Positions 53,435 to 61,070 of a DNA stretch of 64,000 nt are shown here, one piece after another. This stretch comes from Methylocaldum sp035627495. GTDB taxonomy: Bacteria; Pseudomonadota; Gammaproteobacteria; Methylococcales; Methylococcaceae. A model generated the notes under the pieces. It saw nothing but the letters and a program-made list of their open reading frames with translations. It made no database searches and was not told the origin of the DNA. The stretch is taken from contig NZ_DASPLO010000197.1 of the NCBI RefSeq assembly GCF_035627495.1, forward strand, positions 10,682 through 74,681, in the 5' to 3' direction. Position 1 is the stretch's first letter, and each line of letters starts with the position of its first letter. The position numbers and the translations under genes are program-made.

Positions 53435-53899
53435 GTGAAAGGCGATAGCAAAGTCATCGAATATCTCAACAAAGTCCTGACCAACGAACTCACCGCGATC
53501 AACCAGTATTTTCTGCACGCGCGGATGTTCAAGAACTGGGGCCTGCACAAACTCAACGAAAAGGAGTACCACGAATCCATCGACGAGATGCAGCATGCCG
53601 ACAAAGTGATCGAACGCATCCTGTTCCTCGAAGGCCTGCCGAACCTGCAAGACCTGGGCAAGCTCAAGATCGGCGAGCATACCCAGGAAATGCTGGAATG
53701 CGATCTGGCCTTGGAAATGGAAGCCATACCCCTGTTACGCGAAGCCATCGTCTATTGCGAGCAGGTCAATGACTACGTGACCCGGGAACTCTTCGAAGAC
53801 ATCCTCGAAAGCGAGGAAGGACACGTCGACTGGCTGGAAACCCAACTGGACCTGATCGGCAAGATCGGGCTCCAGAACTACCAGCAGTCCATGATGTAA
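53435..53899 (+). CDS. bfr: Bacterioferritin
   Basis: A 154-residue ferritin-like iron-storage subunit. It has the ferroxidase ligands of the family: Glu18 in LTNELTAINQYF, Glu51/His54 with heme-ligand Met52 in IDEMQHADKVIERILFLEG, Glu94 in CDLALEMEAIPLL, and Glu127/His130 in ILESEEGHVDWLE. It starts at a GTG with GGAGAA upstream. Iron storage next to rnf and nifB fits the iron demand of nitrogenase, although a terminator separates it from nifB. Confidence 0.95.
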   Translation: MKGDSKVIEYLNKVLTNELTAINQYFLHARMFKNWGLHKLNEKEYHESIDEMQHADKVIERILFLEGLPNLQDLGKLKIGEHTQEMLECDLALEMEAIPLLREAIVYCEQVNDYVTRELFEDILESEEGHVDWLETQLDLIGKIGLQNYQQSMM

Positions 53900-53927
53900 A
53901 CGTTGTCGTAAGGGAACGGCGCGATTC

Positions 53928-53955
53928 GGGCGGTTTTATACCGCCCTTTTTTTTT
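53928..53955 (+). terminator. Rho-independent terminator after bfr
   Basis: A 6-bp stem GGGCGG/CCGCCC with a TTTTATA loop is followed by nine T residues, 29 bp past the bfr stop. Confidence 0.9.
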
Positions 53956-53970
53956 GTCCGCTTTTAAACA
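53955..53970. promoter_or_regulatory. NifA upstream activator sequence 1 for nifB
   Basis: TGT-CCGCTTTTAA-ACA is an exact TGT-N10-ACA match starting at the end of the bfr terminator. It is 40 bp upstream of a second box. Confidence 0.6.
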
Positions 53971-53994
53971 AATTTCCATGGATATTGGCTTCTT

Positions 53995-54010
53995 TGTATT
54001 CCTCCGGACA
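53995..54010. promoter_or_regulatory. NifA upstream activator sequence 2 for nifB
   Basis: TGT-ATTCCTCCGG-ACA is an exact match, 56 bp before the -24 element. Confidence 0.65.
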
Positions 54011-54064
54011 CTTTTGTTAATGCTTGGTTGTTCATATCGCCATGATTATTAAGCAGGTTTTGCA

Positions 54065-54080
54065 TGGTATGCGGATTGCA
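54065..54080 (+). promoter_or_regulatory. Sigma54 promoter of the nifB operon
   Basis: TGGTATGCGGATTGCA has GG-N10-GC spacing and an ideal TTGCA -12 block. The predicted transcript start near 54091 leaves a leader of about 114 bases before nifB. Confidence 0.72.
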
Positions 54081-54204
54081 AGGTGAAAATCGGTGTTGGG
54101 TTCTACGAATGTTTCGTTTCCGACGAGTAAGCCGCGAAGTGATGAAGGCCACTATGCGCGTAATGGAACGAAACGGCGACGAATAGACAGATCAGGAGCA
54201 AACC

Positions 54205-55782
54205 ATGCATACAGTGCAGAATCAATCAGGTGCAGAGGGCGTTAACGCACACGCCGCGGAGAACGTGGACGAAATCATGCAAAAGGTCGCCGAGCATAAA
54301 GGCTGTGGGACCTCCGGAGGATCCGGGAAAGCCAGTTGCGGTTCCGGTGCGGGCGAAAACGACCTGCCCCCCGAGATTTGGGAAAAGGTCAAGAATCATC
54401 CCTGTTACAGCGAGGAAGCGCACCATCATTACGCGCGCATGCACGTGGCGGTAGCTCCGGCCTGCAACATTCAGTGCAATTATTGCAACCGCAAATACGA
54501 TTGCGCCAACGAGAGCCGTCCCGGCGTCGTGAGCGAAAAGCTCACCCCCGAAATGGCGGCGAAAAAAGTGCTGGCGGTGGCCTCCACCATCCCGCAAATG
54601 ACCGTGCTCGGCATTGCAGGTCCCGGCGATCCCCTGGCCAATCCGGAAAAGACTTTCAAGACTTTCGAGCTGATCGCCAAAACGGCGCCGGATATCAAGT
54701 TGTGCGTGTCGACCAACGGTCTCACGCTGCCCGATCACGTGGAGCGTCTCTCGCAGTACAACATCGACCATGTGACGATCACCATCAACATGATCGACCC
54801 GGAAGTGGGCGCCAAGATTTATCCTTGGGTCTACTACAACAAAAAGCGCTACACCGGCGTCGAGGCCGCGAAGATCCTCACCGATCGGCAGCTGCAGGGC
54901 CTGGAAATGCTGACCGAACGCGGCATCCTGTCCAAGATCAATTCGGTCATGATTCCCGGAATCAACGACCAGCATCTGATTGAGGTCAACAAAGCCGTCA
55001 AGTCCCGCGGCGCCTTCCTGCACAACATCATGCCGCTAATTTCGGCACCGGAGCACGGCACCGTATTTGGCCTGACCGGCCAGCGCGGCCCCACCGCCCA
55101 GGAGCTCAAGGCGTTGCAGGACAACTGCGAGGGCGAGATGAACATGATGCGCCACTGCCGCCAGTGCCGGGCCGACGCCGTGGGGCTCCTGGGCGAGGAC
55201 CGCAGCGCCGAGTTCACCACCGACAAGATCATGGAAATGGAGGTCAACTATGACCTCGAATCCCGCAAGGCCTATCAGGCAGCGGTGGAGAAGGAGCGCG
55301 ATGCGGTCGTCGCCGCCAAGAAAGCCGAGATGGAATCCCTGGCGGGCGAGCATTCCGATATCAAGATGCTCATCGCCGTGGCCACCAAGGGCGGCGGCAA
55401 GGTCAACGAGCATTTCGGGCATGCCAAGGAGTTCCAGGTCTACGAGCTCTCGACCGCGGGCGCCAAATTCGTCGGCCACCGCCGCGTGGACCTCTACTGC
55501 CAGGGCGGCTATGGCGAGGAAGACTCTCTCGCGACCATCATCCGCGCCATCAACGACTGCCATGCGGTATTCGTGGCCAAGATCGGCGGCTGTCCCAAAA
55601 ACGACCTGAAAGCGGCCGGTATCGATCCCGTGGACCAATTCGCCGGCGAATTCATCGAGCAGTCCGCGATCGCCTACTTCAAAGACTATTTGGACAAGGT
55701 GAATAGCGGCGAAATCGAGCACGTGGAGCGTGGCGATGCGCATATCCGCCAGGGTGCCTTGATGTCGGCGGAAGCGGCTTAA
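54205..55782 (+). CDS. nifB: NifB, FeMo-cofactor precursor (NifB-co) synthase
   Basis: A 525-residue radical SAM enzyme that builds the 8Fe-9S-C core of FeMo-co. The AdoMet 4Fe-4S motif CNIQCNYC is at Cys87, 91 and 94. Further conserved Cys occur in HPCYSEEAHHHYARMH and in RHCRQCRADAVGLLGED. A C-terminal NifX-like domain starts at about residue 386 (KMLIAVATKGGGKVNEHFGHAKEF). AGGAG lies 7 bases before the ATG. It is the first gene of a long NifA/sigma54-type operon. Confidence 0.97.
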   Translation: MHTVQNQSGAEGVNAHAAENVDEIMQKVAEHKGCGTSGGSGKASCGSGAGENDLPPEIWEKVKNHPCYSEEAHHHYARMHVAVAPACNIQCNYCNRKYDCANESRPGVVSEKLTPEMAAKKVLAVASTIPQMTVLGIAGPGDPLANPEKTFKTFELIAKTAPDIKLCVSTNGLTLPDHVERLSQYNIDHVTITINMIDPEVGAKIYPWVYYNKKRYTGVEAAKILTDRQLQGLEMLTERGILSKINSVMIPGINDQHLIEVNKAVKSRGAFLHNIMPLISAPEHGTVFGLTGQRGPTAQELKALQDNCEGEMNMMRHCRQCRADAVGLLGEDRSAEFTTDKIMEMEVNYDLESRKAYQAAVEKERDAVVAAKKAEMESLAGEHSDIKMLIAVATKGGGKVNEHFGHAKEFQVYELSTAGAKFVGHRRVDLYCQGGYGEEDSLATIIRAINDCHAVFVAKIGGCPKNDLKAAGIDPVDQFAGEFIEQSAIAYFKDYLDKVNSGEIEHVERGDAHIRQGALMSAEAA

Positions 55783-55806
55783 AGACCCATCGTTTAGGGT
55801 ATCCAT

Positions 55807-55839
55807 CCGCCTCCCGGAACGGCGCATCCCGGGAGGCGG
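55807..55839 (+). other. Intercistronic hairpin between nifB and fdxN
   Basis: A perfect 11-bp stem (55807-55817 with 55829-55839) around an 11-base loop, without a T-run. It probably adjusts mRNA stability or expression ratio between nifB and the ferredoxin gene rather than terminating transcription. Confidence 0.8.
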
Positions 55840-55863
55840 CCCAACCTCTGAGGAGTAAAAAAC

Positions 55864-56088
55864 ATGGCCTACAAGATCGTGAAAGACAACTGCACCGGTT
55901 GTTCCGCGTGCGAACCCGAGTGCCCGAACAAGGCGATTTCCGAGACGAAGGACGGTCTGTTCATCATCGACCCCGCCAAGTGCACCGAGTGCATCGGACA
56001 TCACGACGAAGCGCAGTGCGTGGCCGTCTGTCCCATCGACCATACCTGCGTCATCGACGACAGCTATCCCCGTTACCAAGCAGCCTAG
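55864..56088 (+). CDS. fdxN: 2[4Fe-4S] ferredoxin, FdxN
   Basis: A 74-residue ferredoxin. The first cluster motif is CTGCSACEPECP (Cys10, 13, 16, 20). The second is CTECIGHHDEAQCVAVCP, with the long spacing typical of nif-linked FdxN, whose place next to nifB is conserved. It probably supplies electrons to NifB or nitrogenase. GAGGAG lies 8 bases before the ATG. Confidence 0.95.
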   Translation: MAYKIVKDNCTGCSACEPECPNKAISETKDGLFIIDPAKCTECIGHHDEAQCVAVCPIDHTCVIDDSYPRYQAA

Positions 56089-56097
56089 GTGGAATCC

Positions 56098-56481
56098 ATG
56101 GATCTGACTATTACCCCGAGTGCGGAAAAATTCATCCGGCGCATGGTGCGTTTCGGTGGCGCCGGCGAAGACGCCGGTTTCCGCCTGTCCGTGAGCCCTG
56201 GCGGCTGCTCCGGCCTGGCTTCGGAATTCAGCGTGGAAGCCGAGCCCAAGCCCGGCGACGCCGTGGTCGTACATAACGGCCTCAAGCTGTTCCTGCCGGT
56301 GGAGAGCCGTTTGCTTCTGCAAGGCGTCACCATCGATTTTTCCGAGACGCCAATGTCCAGCGGCTTTGTGTTCCACAATCCGAATTCGGCGGGTTGCGGC
56401 ACCTGCAGCAGCAGCGCGCCGGCTGGACCGGGCACGGCCACGGTGTCCGTGGCCGCGATTCAGGTCAAGAACAGCCATTGA
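56098..56481 (+). CDS. IscA/HesB-like Fe-S cluster assembly protein
   Basis: A 127-residue A-type carrier. It has the first ligand Cys37 in SPGGCSGLASEF and a C-terminal pair Cys100 and Cys103 in GCGTCSSS. The pair is CxxC instead of the usual CxC. A carrier role in nif-specific Fe-S assembly with NifS is likely. ATG 56098 is chosen because AGGTGGA is 5 bases upstream; a GTG 9 bases earlier is less likely. It lies 9 bp after fdxN. Confidence 0.88.
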   Translation: MDLTITPSAEKFIRRMVRFGGAGEDAGFRLSVSPGGCSGLASEFSVEAEPKPGDAVVVHNGLKLFLPVESRLLLQGVTIDFSETPMSSGFVFHNPNSAGCGTCSSSAPAGPGTATVSVAAIQVKNSH

Positions 56482-56498
56482 CCCGCGGTCGCGCCAAC

Positions 56499-57071
56499 AT
56501 GCACAACAGTCTTGCGCAAGGACAGTCTGCCGAGGAACCGCCGTTCATGCCGGACGCCTCGGATCTCGGGGTTGACGGAGACGCCGCCGCGGCCGCCTGT
56601 TTGGGCTTGGGGCTGCCCGAAGAGGCCGAGCGGCATCTACAACTCGCCGGGCTCAGCTACCATCGAGACGAAGAGGCCCTTGCGCATCTGCAAGCCGCCT
56701 GGCAGGCGGCGCCCGGTCATGCCGCGGTCTATATCGGCTTGTACCGGTTCTATTTCTACAAGAACCGGCTGCAGGAAGCCTTGGACGTCGCCCGCGACTG
56801 CCTGAGGAAAGCCGCTCTCGACAACGGCTTGCCGGAGGACTGGCGTGCAGCGAAAGCAACCGACGCGAATTTCGGCAGTTTCGACGCGATATTGCCCCGG
56901 TTTTTTTTGTTCACCCTTAAAGGTTACGGTTATTTGCATCTGCGATTGGGGCAGCTCGACGAAGGGCGTGCCGCCATCGAGAAGCTGTTGGAACTCGACC
57001 CCGGCGACAAACTCGGGGGCAAGGTGCTGCTGAACGTCCTGGAGAGGCAGATCCATGGAGACGAAGACTGA
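56499..57071 (+). CDS. TPR-like protein of the nif operon
   Basis: A 190-residue helical-repeat protein. TPR-like stretches are LAHLQAAWQAAPGHAAVYIGLYRFYFYKNRLQEALDVARD and LHLRLGQLDEGRAAIEKLLELDPGDKLG. It starts 17 bp after the IscA-like gene and overlaps the next gene by 17 bp. Conserved nif-operon position suggests an assembly scaffold, but no function is assigned. Confidence 0.8.
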   Translation: MHNSLAQGQSAEEPPFMPDASDLGVDGDAAAAACLGLGLPEEAERHLQLAGLSYHRDEEALAHLQAAWQAAPGHAAVYIGLYRFYFYKNRLQEALDVARDCLRKAALDNGLPEDWRAAKATDANFGSFDAILPRFFLFTLKGYGYLHLRLGQLDEGRAAIEKLLELDPGDKLGGKVLLNVLERQIHGDED

Positions 57072-57843
57072 CATCGAGGAAGCTCGCGACTGGGAGGGCA
57101 GGCTGTTGGACTGCGCCGGGTGCGAGCGCCTTGCGGAACGGGATCATGGCCGCTGCCGCTTGGGCCATGCCTGCGCGCACGACCGTTACGCCCGTCGCAT
57201 CGACCGGTTTTTCCGCTGGAATCCGCAGCTTGCGAAGGAATATCTCGGCCATGCCTATTTCGAGACCCGGGCCGCGGCGGCGAAATACGTCGAGGTGTTT
57301 CAGTTGCCGCGCCTGATCGCGGACTCGGACGAAACCGTAAGGCAAAGCGTCGCCCAGCGTCTGCCCGTACGTTCCAGGCATTTGAAGGCGCTGAGCCGTG
57401 ACCCCCATCGCGAGGTGCGTATCCGGGTTGCCGAGCGTCTGGAACTCGGGGACCTCGTCGCGATGATCGGCGATTCCGATTACTACGTCAGGCAAATCGT
57501 GGCGCGTCGTCTCTCGCCCGGCCTGCTCGTCCGGATGCTGCACGACGCCGATCCGGAAGTTCGCAAGGTGGTGGCACGGCGGGTGGGCAGCGAATGGCTG
57601 CACACGATGGCAAGAGATCAGGACCTGGGCGTGCGGCTGGAAGCGGTACGGCGCATGGATGAGGGCCAACTGGAGCGTTATAGGGAGGACCCTGACTGGC
57701 GGGTGCGTTATGAGGTTGCCAGTCGGCTGGACCCCGCCGAACTCGATCCGATGCGCGACGACCCCGATGCCGCGGTGCGGGAGCTGGTCGGGCAACGCCT
57801 CGATGGACGGCACAATGTCGGCGTATTACCGGAAGCCTGTTAA
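57055..57843 (+). CDS. LRV (leucine-rich repeat variant) 4Fe-4S protein
   Basis: A 262-residue protein. The N-terminal Cys-rich segment LDCAGCERLAERDHGRCRLGHACAHDRY matches the LRV FeS4 domain. About eight 24-residue LRV helical repeats follow, each with an L-P/L-D ... D-VR--VA-RL pattern (RVRYEVASRLDPAELDPMRDDPD). Known from Azotobacter near nifB; its role is unclear. It overlaps the TPR gene by 17 bp. Confidence 0.92.
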   Translation: METKTDIEEARDWEGRLLDCAGCERLAERDHGRCRLGHACAHDRYARRIDRFFRWNPQLAKEYLGHAYFETRAAAAKYVEVFQLPRLIADSDETVRQSVAQRLPVRSRHLKALSRDPHREVRIRVAERLELGDLVAMIGDSDYYVRQIVARRLSPGLLVRMLHDADPEVRKVVARRVGSEWLHTMARDQDLGVRLEAVRRMDEGQLERYREDPDWRVRYEVASRLDPAELDPMRDDPDAAVRELVGQRLDGRHNVGVLPEAC

Positions 57844-57864
57844 CAACCGATTGAGGAGCTTGAA

Positions 57865-58188
57865 ATGGGTGACATCAGTCGCGACAGCGATACCAATGAA
57901 CTGACCGATCCGCCGCGCTTCAATTTCGGCGAAAAGGTGAAGTCGAAAAAGGTGGTCCGCAACGACGGCACCTTCAACGGTAGGGACATCGGCGAGGTCC
58001 TGGTCAAGAAAGGCGAGGTGGGTTACATCAAGAGCATCAACACCTTTCTTCAGCAGTTTTACATTTACGCCGTGGATTTTCCGGAACGTGGTTACGCGGT
58101 GGGCATGAAGGGCCGGGAAATCGAGTCCCTGGATAATCCCCCGCCGCCCAAATCGGCCATAGCGCCGGAGGGAGAACAACTCGCATGA
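57865..58188 (+). CDS. nifZ: NifZ
   Basis: A 107-residue NifZ-family protein. It shows the family core FNFGEKVKSKKVVRNDGTF, GEVLVKKGEVGYIKSINTFLQQFYIYAVDFPERG and GMKGREIE. NifZ assists P-cluster maturation in the MoFe protein. GAGG lies 10 bases before the ATG. Its stop overlaps the start of a second NifZ-like gene (ATGA). Confidence 0.95.
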   Translation: MGDISRDSDTNELTDPPRFNFGEKVKSKKVVRNDGTFNGRDIGEVLVKKGEVGYIKSINTFLQQFYIYAVDFPERGYAVGMKGREIESLDNPPPPKSAIAPEGEQLA

Positions 58189-58454
58189 TCGAACCACGCA
58201 CCCCGATTTATCAATGGGGACAAAAAGTCTGCACCGAGACGGATCTGTATAACGACGGCACCTACCCGGACCGCGAACCGGAGGCTTTGCTGGTCGCTGC
58301 GGGCAGCGAGGGCGAGATCGTGCAGGTCGGCTTCCACGAGGAAGCCAATATTCCCGTGTACCTGGTCGAATTTGCGAATGGCTGCGTGGTGGGCTGCTTC
58401 GAAGAGGAACTCCGCTCCGAGCAGGGTTCGGCCCCGGTCGCCGGCGTTCTGTAA
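58185..58454 (+). CDS. nifZ: Second NifZ-family protein
   Basis: An 89-residue protein aligning with the same family core: YQWGQKVCTETDLYNDGTYPDREPEALLVAAGSEGEIVQVGFHEEANIPVYLVEFANGCVVGCFEEEL. It is shorter at the C-terminus than its neighbour and contains three Cys. The two overlap by 4 bp; the pair probably arose by duplication with divergence, perhaps forming a heteromer. Confidence 0.9.
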   Translation: MIEPRTPIYQWGQKVCTETDLYNDGTYPDREPEALLVAAGSEGEIVQVGFHEEANIPVYLVEFANGCVVGCFEEELRSEQGSAPVAGVL

Positions 58455-58477
58455 ACGGCAGCAGGTAGGCCGAAAGC

Positions 58478-58660
58478 CTGTCCTGAGCCCGGTCGAAAGG
58501 CGAAGTGTTTCCGGCGCGACCAGGCTGAACGGAAGACCTTGGGCTGGTTCCCGACCTCCAGGCTGGGAACCGAATTTCTCGGAAGCTCCGGCTTCCCGCG
58601 TCTCGCGAAGCGGGAGCTTCTGAAGCCCGCATTCCCAAGCCGGAGCTTGGGAACGAGCGG
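58478..58660. repeat. Composite of two short dispersed repeats
   Basis: 58478-58503 is a copy of the AGCCTGTCCTGAGCCCGGTCGAA repeat. At 58548-58660 palindromic TTCCC-A-CTCCAG-CTGGGAA-like blocks end in TTCCCAAGCCGGAGCTTGGGAA. It occupies the gap between the second nifZ and the next gene inside the operon. Confidence 0.7.
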
Positions 58661-58700
58661 ACAGTGGTGGCAAGAATTCTTGTGCGGAGGCTTTGACGCT

Positions 58701-59060
58701 ATGAACGGCAATCTTGCGCAATCCGATCCGGCGGCCGTGTGTCCACATCCCAACGAAGTGGATCGCAAGCGCATCGCGCGCGGGCTCAATAACCGCAAGC
58801 GCTATCGCTATGTCACCCCGGAAGTGCATCCCACCGCGAACGGCTATGAGGTCGTGAGTCCTTGTTGCTCGCGGAATATCGATCCCGGTGGCGGGATGAT
58901 CGATATCGCCCGTCTGGAATTCCAGAATCACTTGCGCTGCTGGAGCCTGTACCGCAAGGATCACGGCGCAGGCCAGTGGATCAAGCATGGGGAATATCAC
59001 GCCTTGCCTCAAATTCTCGAACTCTTGAACGAAGACCCGGATAGGCTGTTCTGGCAATGA
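58701..59060 (+). CDS. DUF3024-like protein of the nif operon
   Basis: A 119-residue soluble protein. It has RIARGLNNRKRYRYVTPEVHP, then GYEVVSPCCSRNIDPGGGMIDIA and WSLYRKDHGAGQWIKHGEYHALPQIL, resembling DUF3024 (assigned from memory). The SPCCSRN motif could bind metal. GGAGG lies 10 bases before the ATG. The stop overlaps the nifS ATG (ATGA). The function is unknown; coupling to nifS suggests a role in Fe-S assembly. Confidence 0.75.
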   Translation: MNGNLAQSDPAAVCPHPNEVDRKRIARGLNNRKRYRYVTPEVHPTANGYEVVSPCCSRNIDPGGGMIDIARLEFQNHLRCWSLYRKDHGAGQWIKHGEYHALPQILELLNEDPDRLFWQ

Positions 59061-60205
59061 GCAACGCTTCGATTTATTTGGACAACAATGCCACCACGGC
59101 GGTGGCGCCGGAGTGCGTGGATGCCATGGCGCGCTGTCTGCGAGAGCATTACGGCAATCCGTCGAGCAAGCATCACGTGGGCGAATCGGCCAAGATGCAG
59201 ACCCTCGACGGCCGCGCTAAAGTGGCGGCGCTGCTCGGCGCCACGCCTCCCGAGATCGTATTCACCAGCGGCGGCACCGAGGCCAACCATCAGGCCATCC
59301 TGGGAGGACTCGCCCTCTCGCCGGAGCGGCGGCACATCGTCACCAGCCAGGTGGAGCATCCTTCCACCCTGGCCTTGCTGGGCCATCTTGAAACCCAGGG
59401 CGTGCGTGTGACCTACCTGCCGGTGGACGGCCAGGGGCGGCTCGATCTCGGAGCGCTGGAGCAAGCCGTCACGCCGGACACGGCCCTGATCTCCCTGATG
59501 TGGGTCAATAACGAAACCGGCGTCCTGTTCCCCATCGCGGAAGCCGCCAAAATCGCCGCGGCCAAGGGCGTTCTGTTCCATACCGACGCGGTTCAGGCGG
59601 TAGGCAAAACGCCCATCGACCTCCGCAAGATTCCGGTGGATTTCCTCTCCTTTTCGGGCCACAAGCTCCATGCGCCCAAGGGCGTGGGCACACTGTTCGT
59701 GCGCAAGGGGCGGAAACCGCCGCCGCTCTTGTTCGGGCACCAGGAAAGAGGCCGCCGCGGCAGCACCGAGAACGTGCCGGGGATCGCCGCCCTCGGGGTG
59801 GCGGCCGAGCTGGCCGGGCAAGCTTTGGAAAGCATGGAACTTCGGATTTCGGGCCTGCGCGACCGCCTGGAAAACGAACTTCTCGCGCGGATTCCCGGGG
59901 CCGTCGTCAACGGCGCCGGCACCGAACGGGTCGGAAACACCACCAGCCTGTGCCTCGGGAAGCTCGATGCCGAACCGATTCTCAACAAGCTCGACCGGGC
60001 CGGAATCTGCGCCTCGGCGGGCGCGGCCTGCACCTCTGCGGGGACCGAACCTTCGCACGTGCTGACCGCCATGGGGCTGACTCCCGAAGCGGCGCTCGGA
60101 ACGATCCGTTTCTCCTTGAGCCGCTACACCACGGCGGCCGAGATCGATCGAGTCATGGCGGTTCTGCCGGGAATCGTGCAAACACTGGTAGCCGAGGTCG
60201 CATGA
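59057..60205 (+). CDS. nifS: NifS cysteine desulfurase
   Basis: A 382-residue PLP enzyme releasing sulfur from cysteine for nitrogenase Fe-S clusters. It starts with IYLDNNATT; the PLP-binding lysine is in SFSGHKLHAPKG, HTDAVQAVGK precedes it, and the catalytic Cys is in SAGAACTSAGTEPSHVL. Its ATG overlaps the preceding gene by 4 bp. No nifU gene is adjacent; the IscA-like protein upstream may serve as carrier. The cysteine supply fits the nif-regulated serine acetyltransferase at 41241. Confidence 0.96.
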   Translation: MSNASIYLDNNATTAVAPECVDAMARCLREHYGNPSSKHHVGESAKMQTLDGRAKVAALLGATPPEIVFTSGGTEANHQAILGGLALSPERRHIVTSQVEHPSTLALLGHLETQGVRVTYLPVDGQGRLDLGALEQAVTPDTALISLMWVNNETGVLFPIAEAAKIAAAKGVLFHTDAVQAVGKTPIDLRKIPVDFLSFSGHKLHAPKGVGTLFVRKGRKPPPLLFGHQERGRRGSTENVPGIAALGVAAELAGQALESMELRISGLRDRLENELLARIPGAVVNGAGTERVGNTTSLCLGKLDAEPILNKLDRAGICASAGAACTSAGTEPSHVLTAMGLTPEAALGTIRFSLSRYTTAAEIDRVMAVLPGIVQTLVAEVA

Positions 60206-60291
60206 ATCGGGGGAGTGCTATCTCTTGCCACGTGAGAGACTTCCCGGCAAACCACTGGCCGCTAATTGTGTCCAGGGACCTGACAACTAAC

Positions 60292-60539
60292 AGGGTGGGT
60301 TAGACGCGCATGACTCTCGTGACAACCGTCTGCTCCGGGCTTGATGCGCGTCGTAACCCACCGATCGGCGTCGAAGATTCCGACCGCCGCTGCTCGGTGG
60401 GTTTGCTCACCCCTTCCGTGGGGCGAGCGCTTCGCGCCGGGCTTCGCCCGTCCAAATCCGCTCCATGCGGATTTGTCGGTGCGCGGAAAGGTTCATCTCT
60501 AACGGCCAGACCATCGAACGGGCACCTAACCCACCCTAC
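60292..60539. repeat. Long hairpin repeat, AGGGTGGGTTAG...CTAACCCACCCTAC family
   Basis: An about 248-bp element between nifS and nifT with complementary ends and GCGTCGTAACCCACC/GGTGGGTTTGCTC internal blocks. Same family as 33388-33471 and 42168-42361; the largest of the three. Confidence 0.85.
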
Positions 60540-60582
60540 GAAACTTTAAATTCATAGTTTTTAAACCCAGCTGGAGTACCGC

Positions 60583-60795
60583 ATGAAGGTCATGATCCGA
60601 AGAAATTCCACCGGCGAACTGTCCGTCTACGTTCCGAAAAAAGACCTGGAGGAGCCCATCGTCTCCCAGGAAAAACCGGAACTGTGGGGCGGACTGGTCA
60701 CGCTGGCGAATGGCTGGGAATTGTCGCTGCCGTCCATGGCCGCCGATACCTCGCTGCCGATCACGGTCGATGCCCGCCGGGTGAGCGGGGACTGA
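60583..60795 (+). CDS. nifT: NifT/FixU
   Basis: A 70-residue small protein conserved in nif clusters. MKVMIRRNSTGELSVYVPKKDLEEPIVSQE and LWGGLVTLANGWELSLP are diagnostic. Its function is not established. CTGGAG lies 7 bases before the ATG. It is 3 bp from the next small ORF. Confidence 0.95.
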   Translation: MKVMIRRNSTGELSVYVPKKDLEEPIVSQEKPELWGGLVTLANGWELSLPSMAADTSLPITVDARRVSGD

Positions 60796-60797
60796 CC

Positions 60798-61061
60798 GTG
60801 GCGCTCACCACTGAAGCGCTCGAGGAAATCCGGACGCTGCTGGAAAGCGATGCACCCGCCACCGATCGCTGCGCGGGCGTCCGCAAGAGCTTTCCGGGGC
60901 TATCGCTGACCCGGTGCGATGCCAGCGATATGGGCCCCGAGGTTCCGGCTTTCGAAACCGCCGAGTTTTGCGTCTACCTGATAGACACCTCGGAACACTG
61001 CGTACGCCTTACCGGCGATCCGGCCGGAGCAACCGGCCTGATCGTCGCTCAAAAAAGGTAG
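60798..61061 (+). CDS. Small conserved-looking protein following nifT
   Basis: An 87-residue protein starting at a GTG 2 bp after the nifT stop (VALTTEALEEIRTLLESD). It continues APATDRCAGVRKSFPGLSLTRCDASDMG, TAEFCVYLIDTSEHCVRLT. It has four Cys and no membrane segment. It may correspond to the DUF6129-type proteins of nif clusters, recalled with low certainty. Tight packing supports coding. Confidence 0.75.
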   Translation: MALTTEALEEIRTLLESDAPATDRCAGVRKSFPGLSLTRCDASDMGPEVPAFETAEFCVYLIDTSEHCVRLTGDPAGATGLIVAQKR

Positions 61062-61070
61062 CTGCCGATC

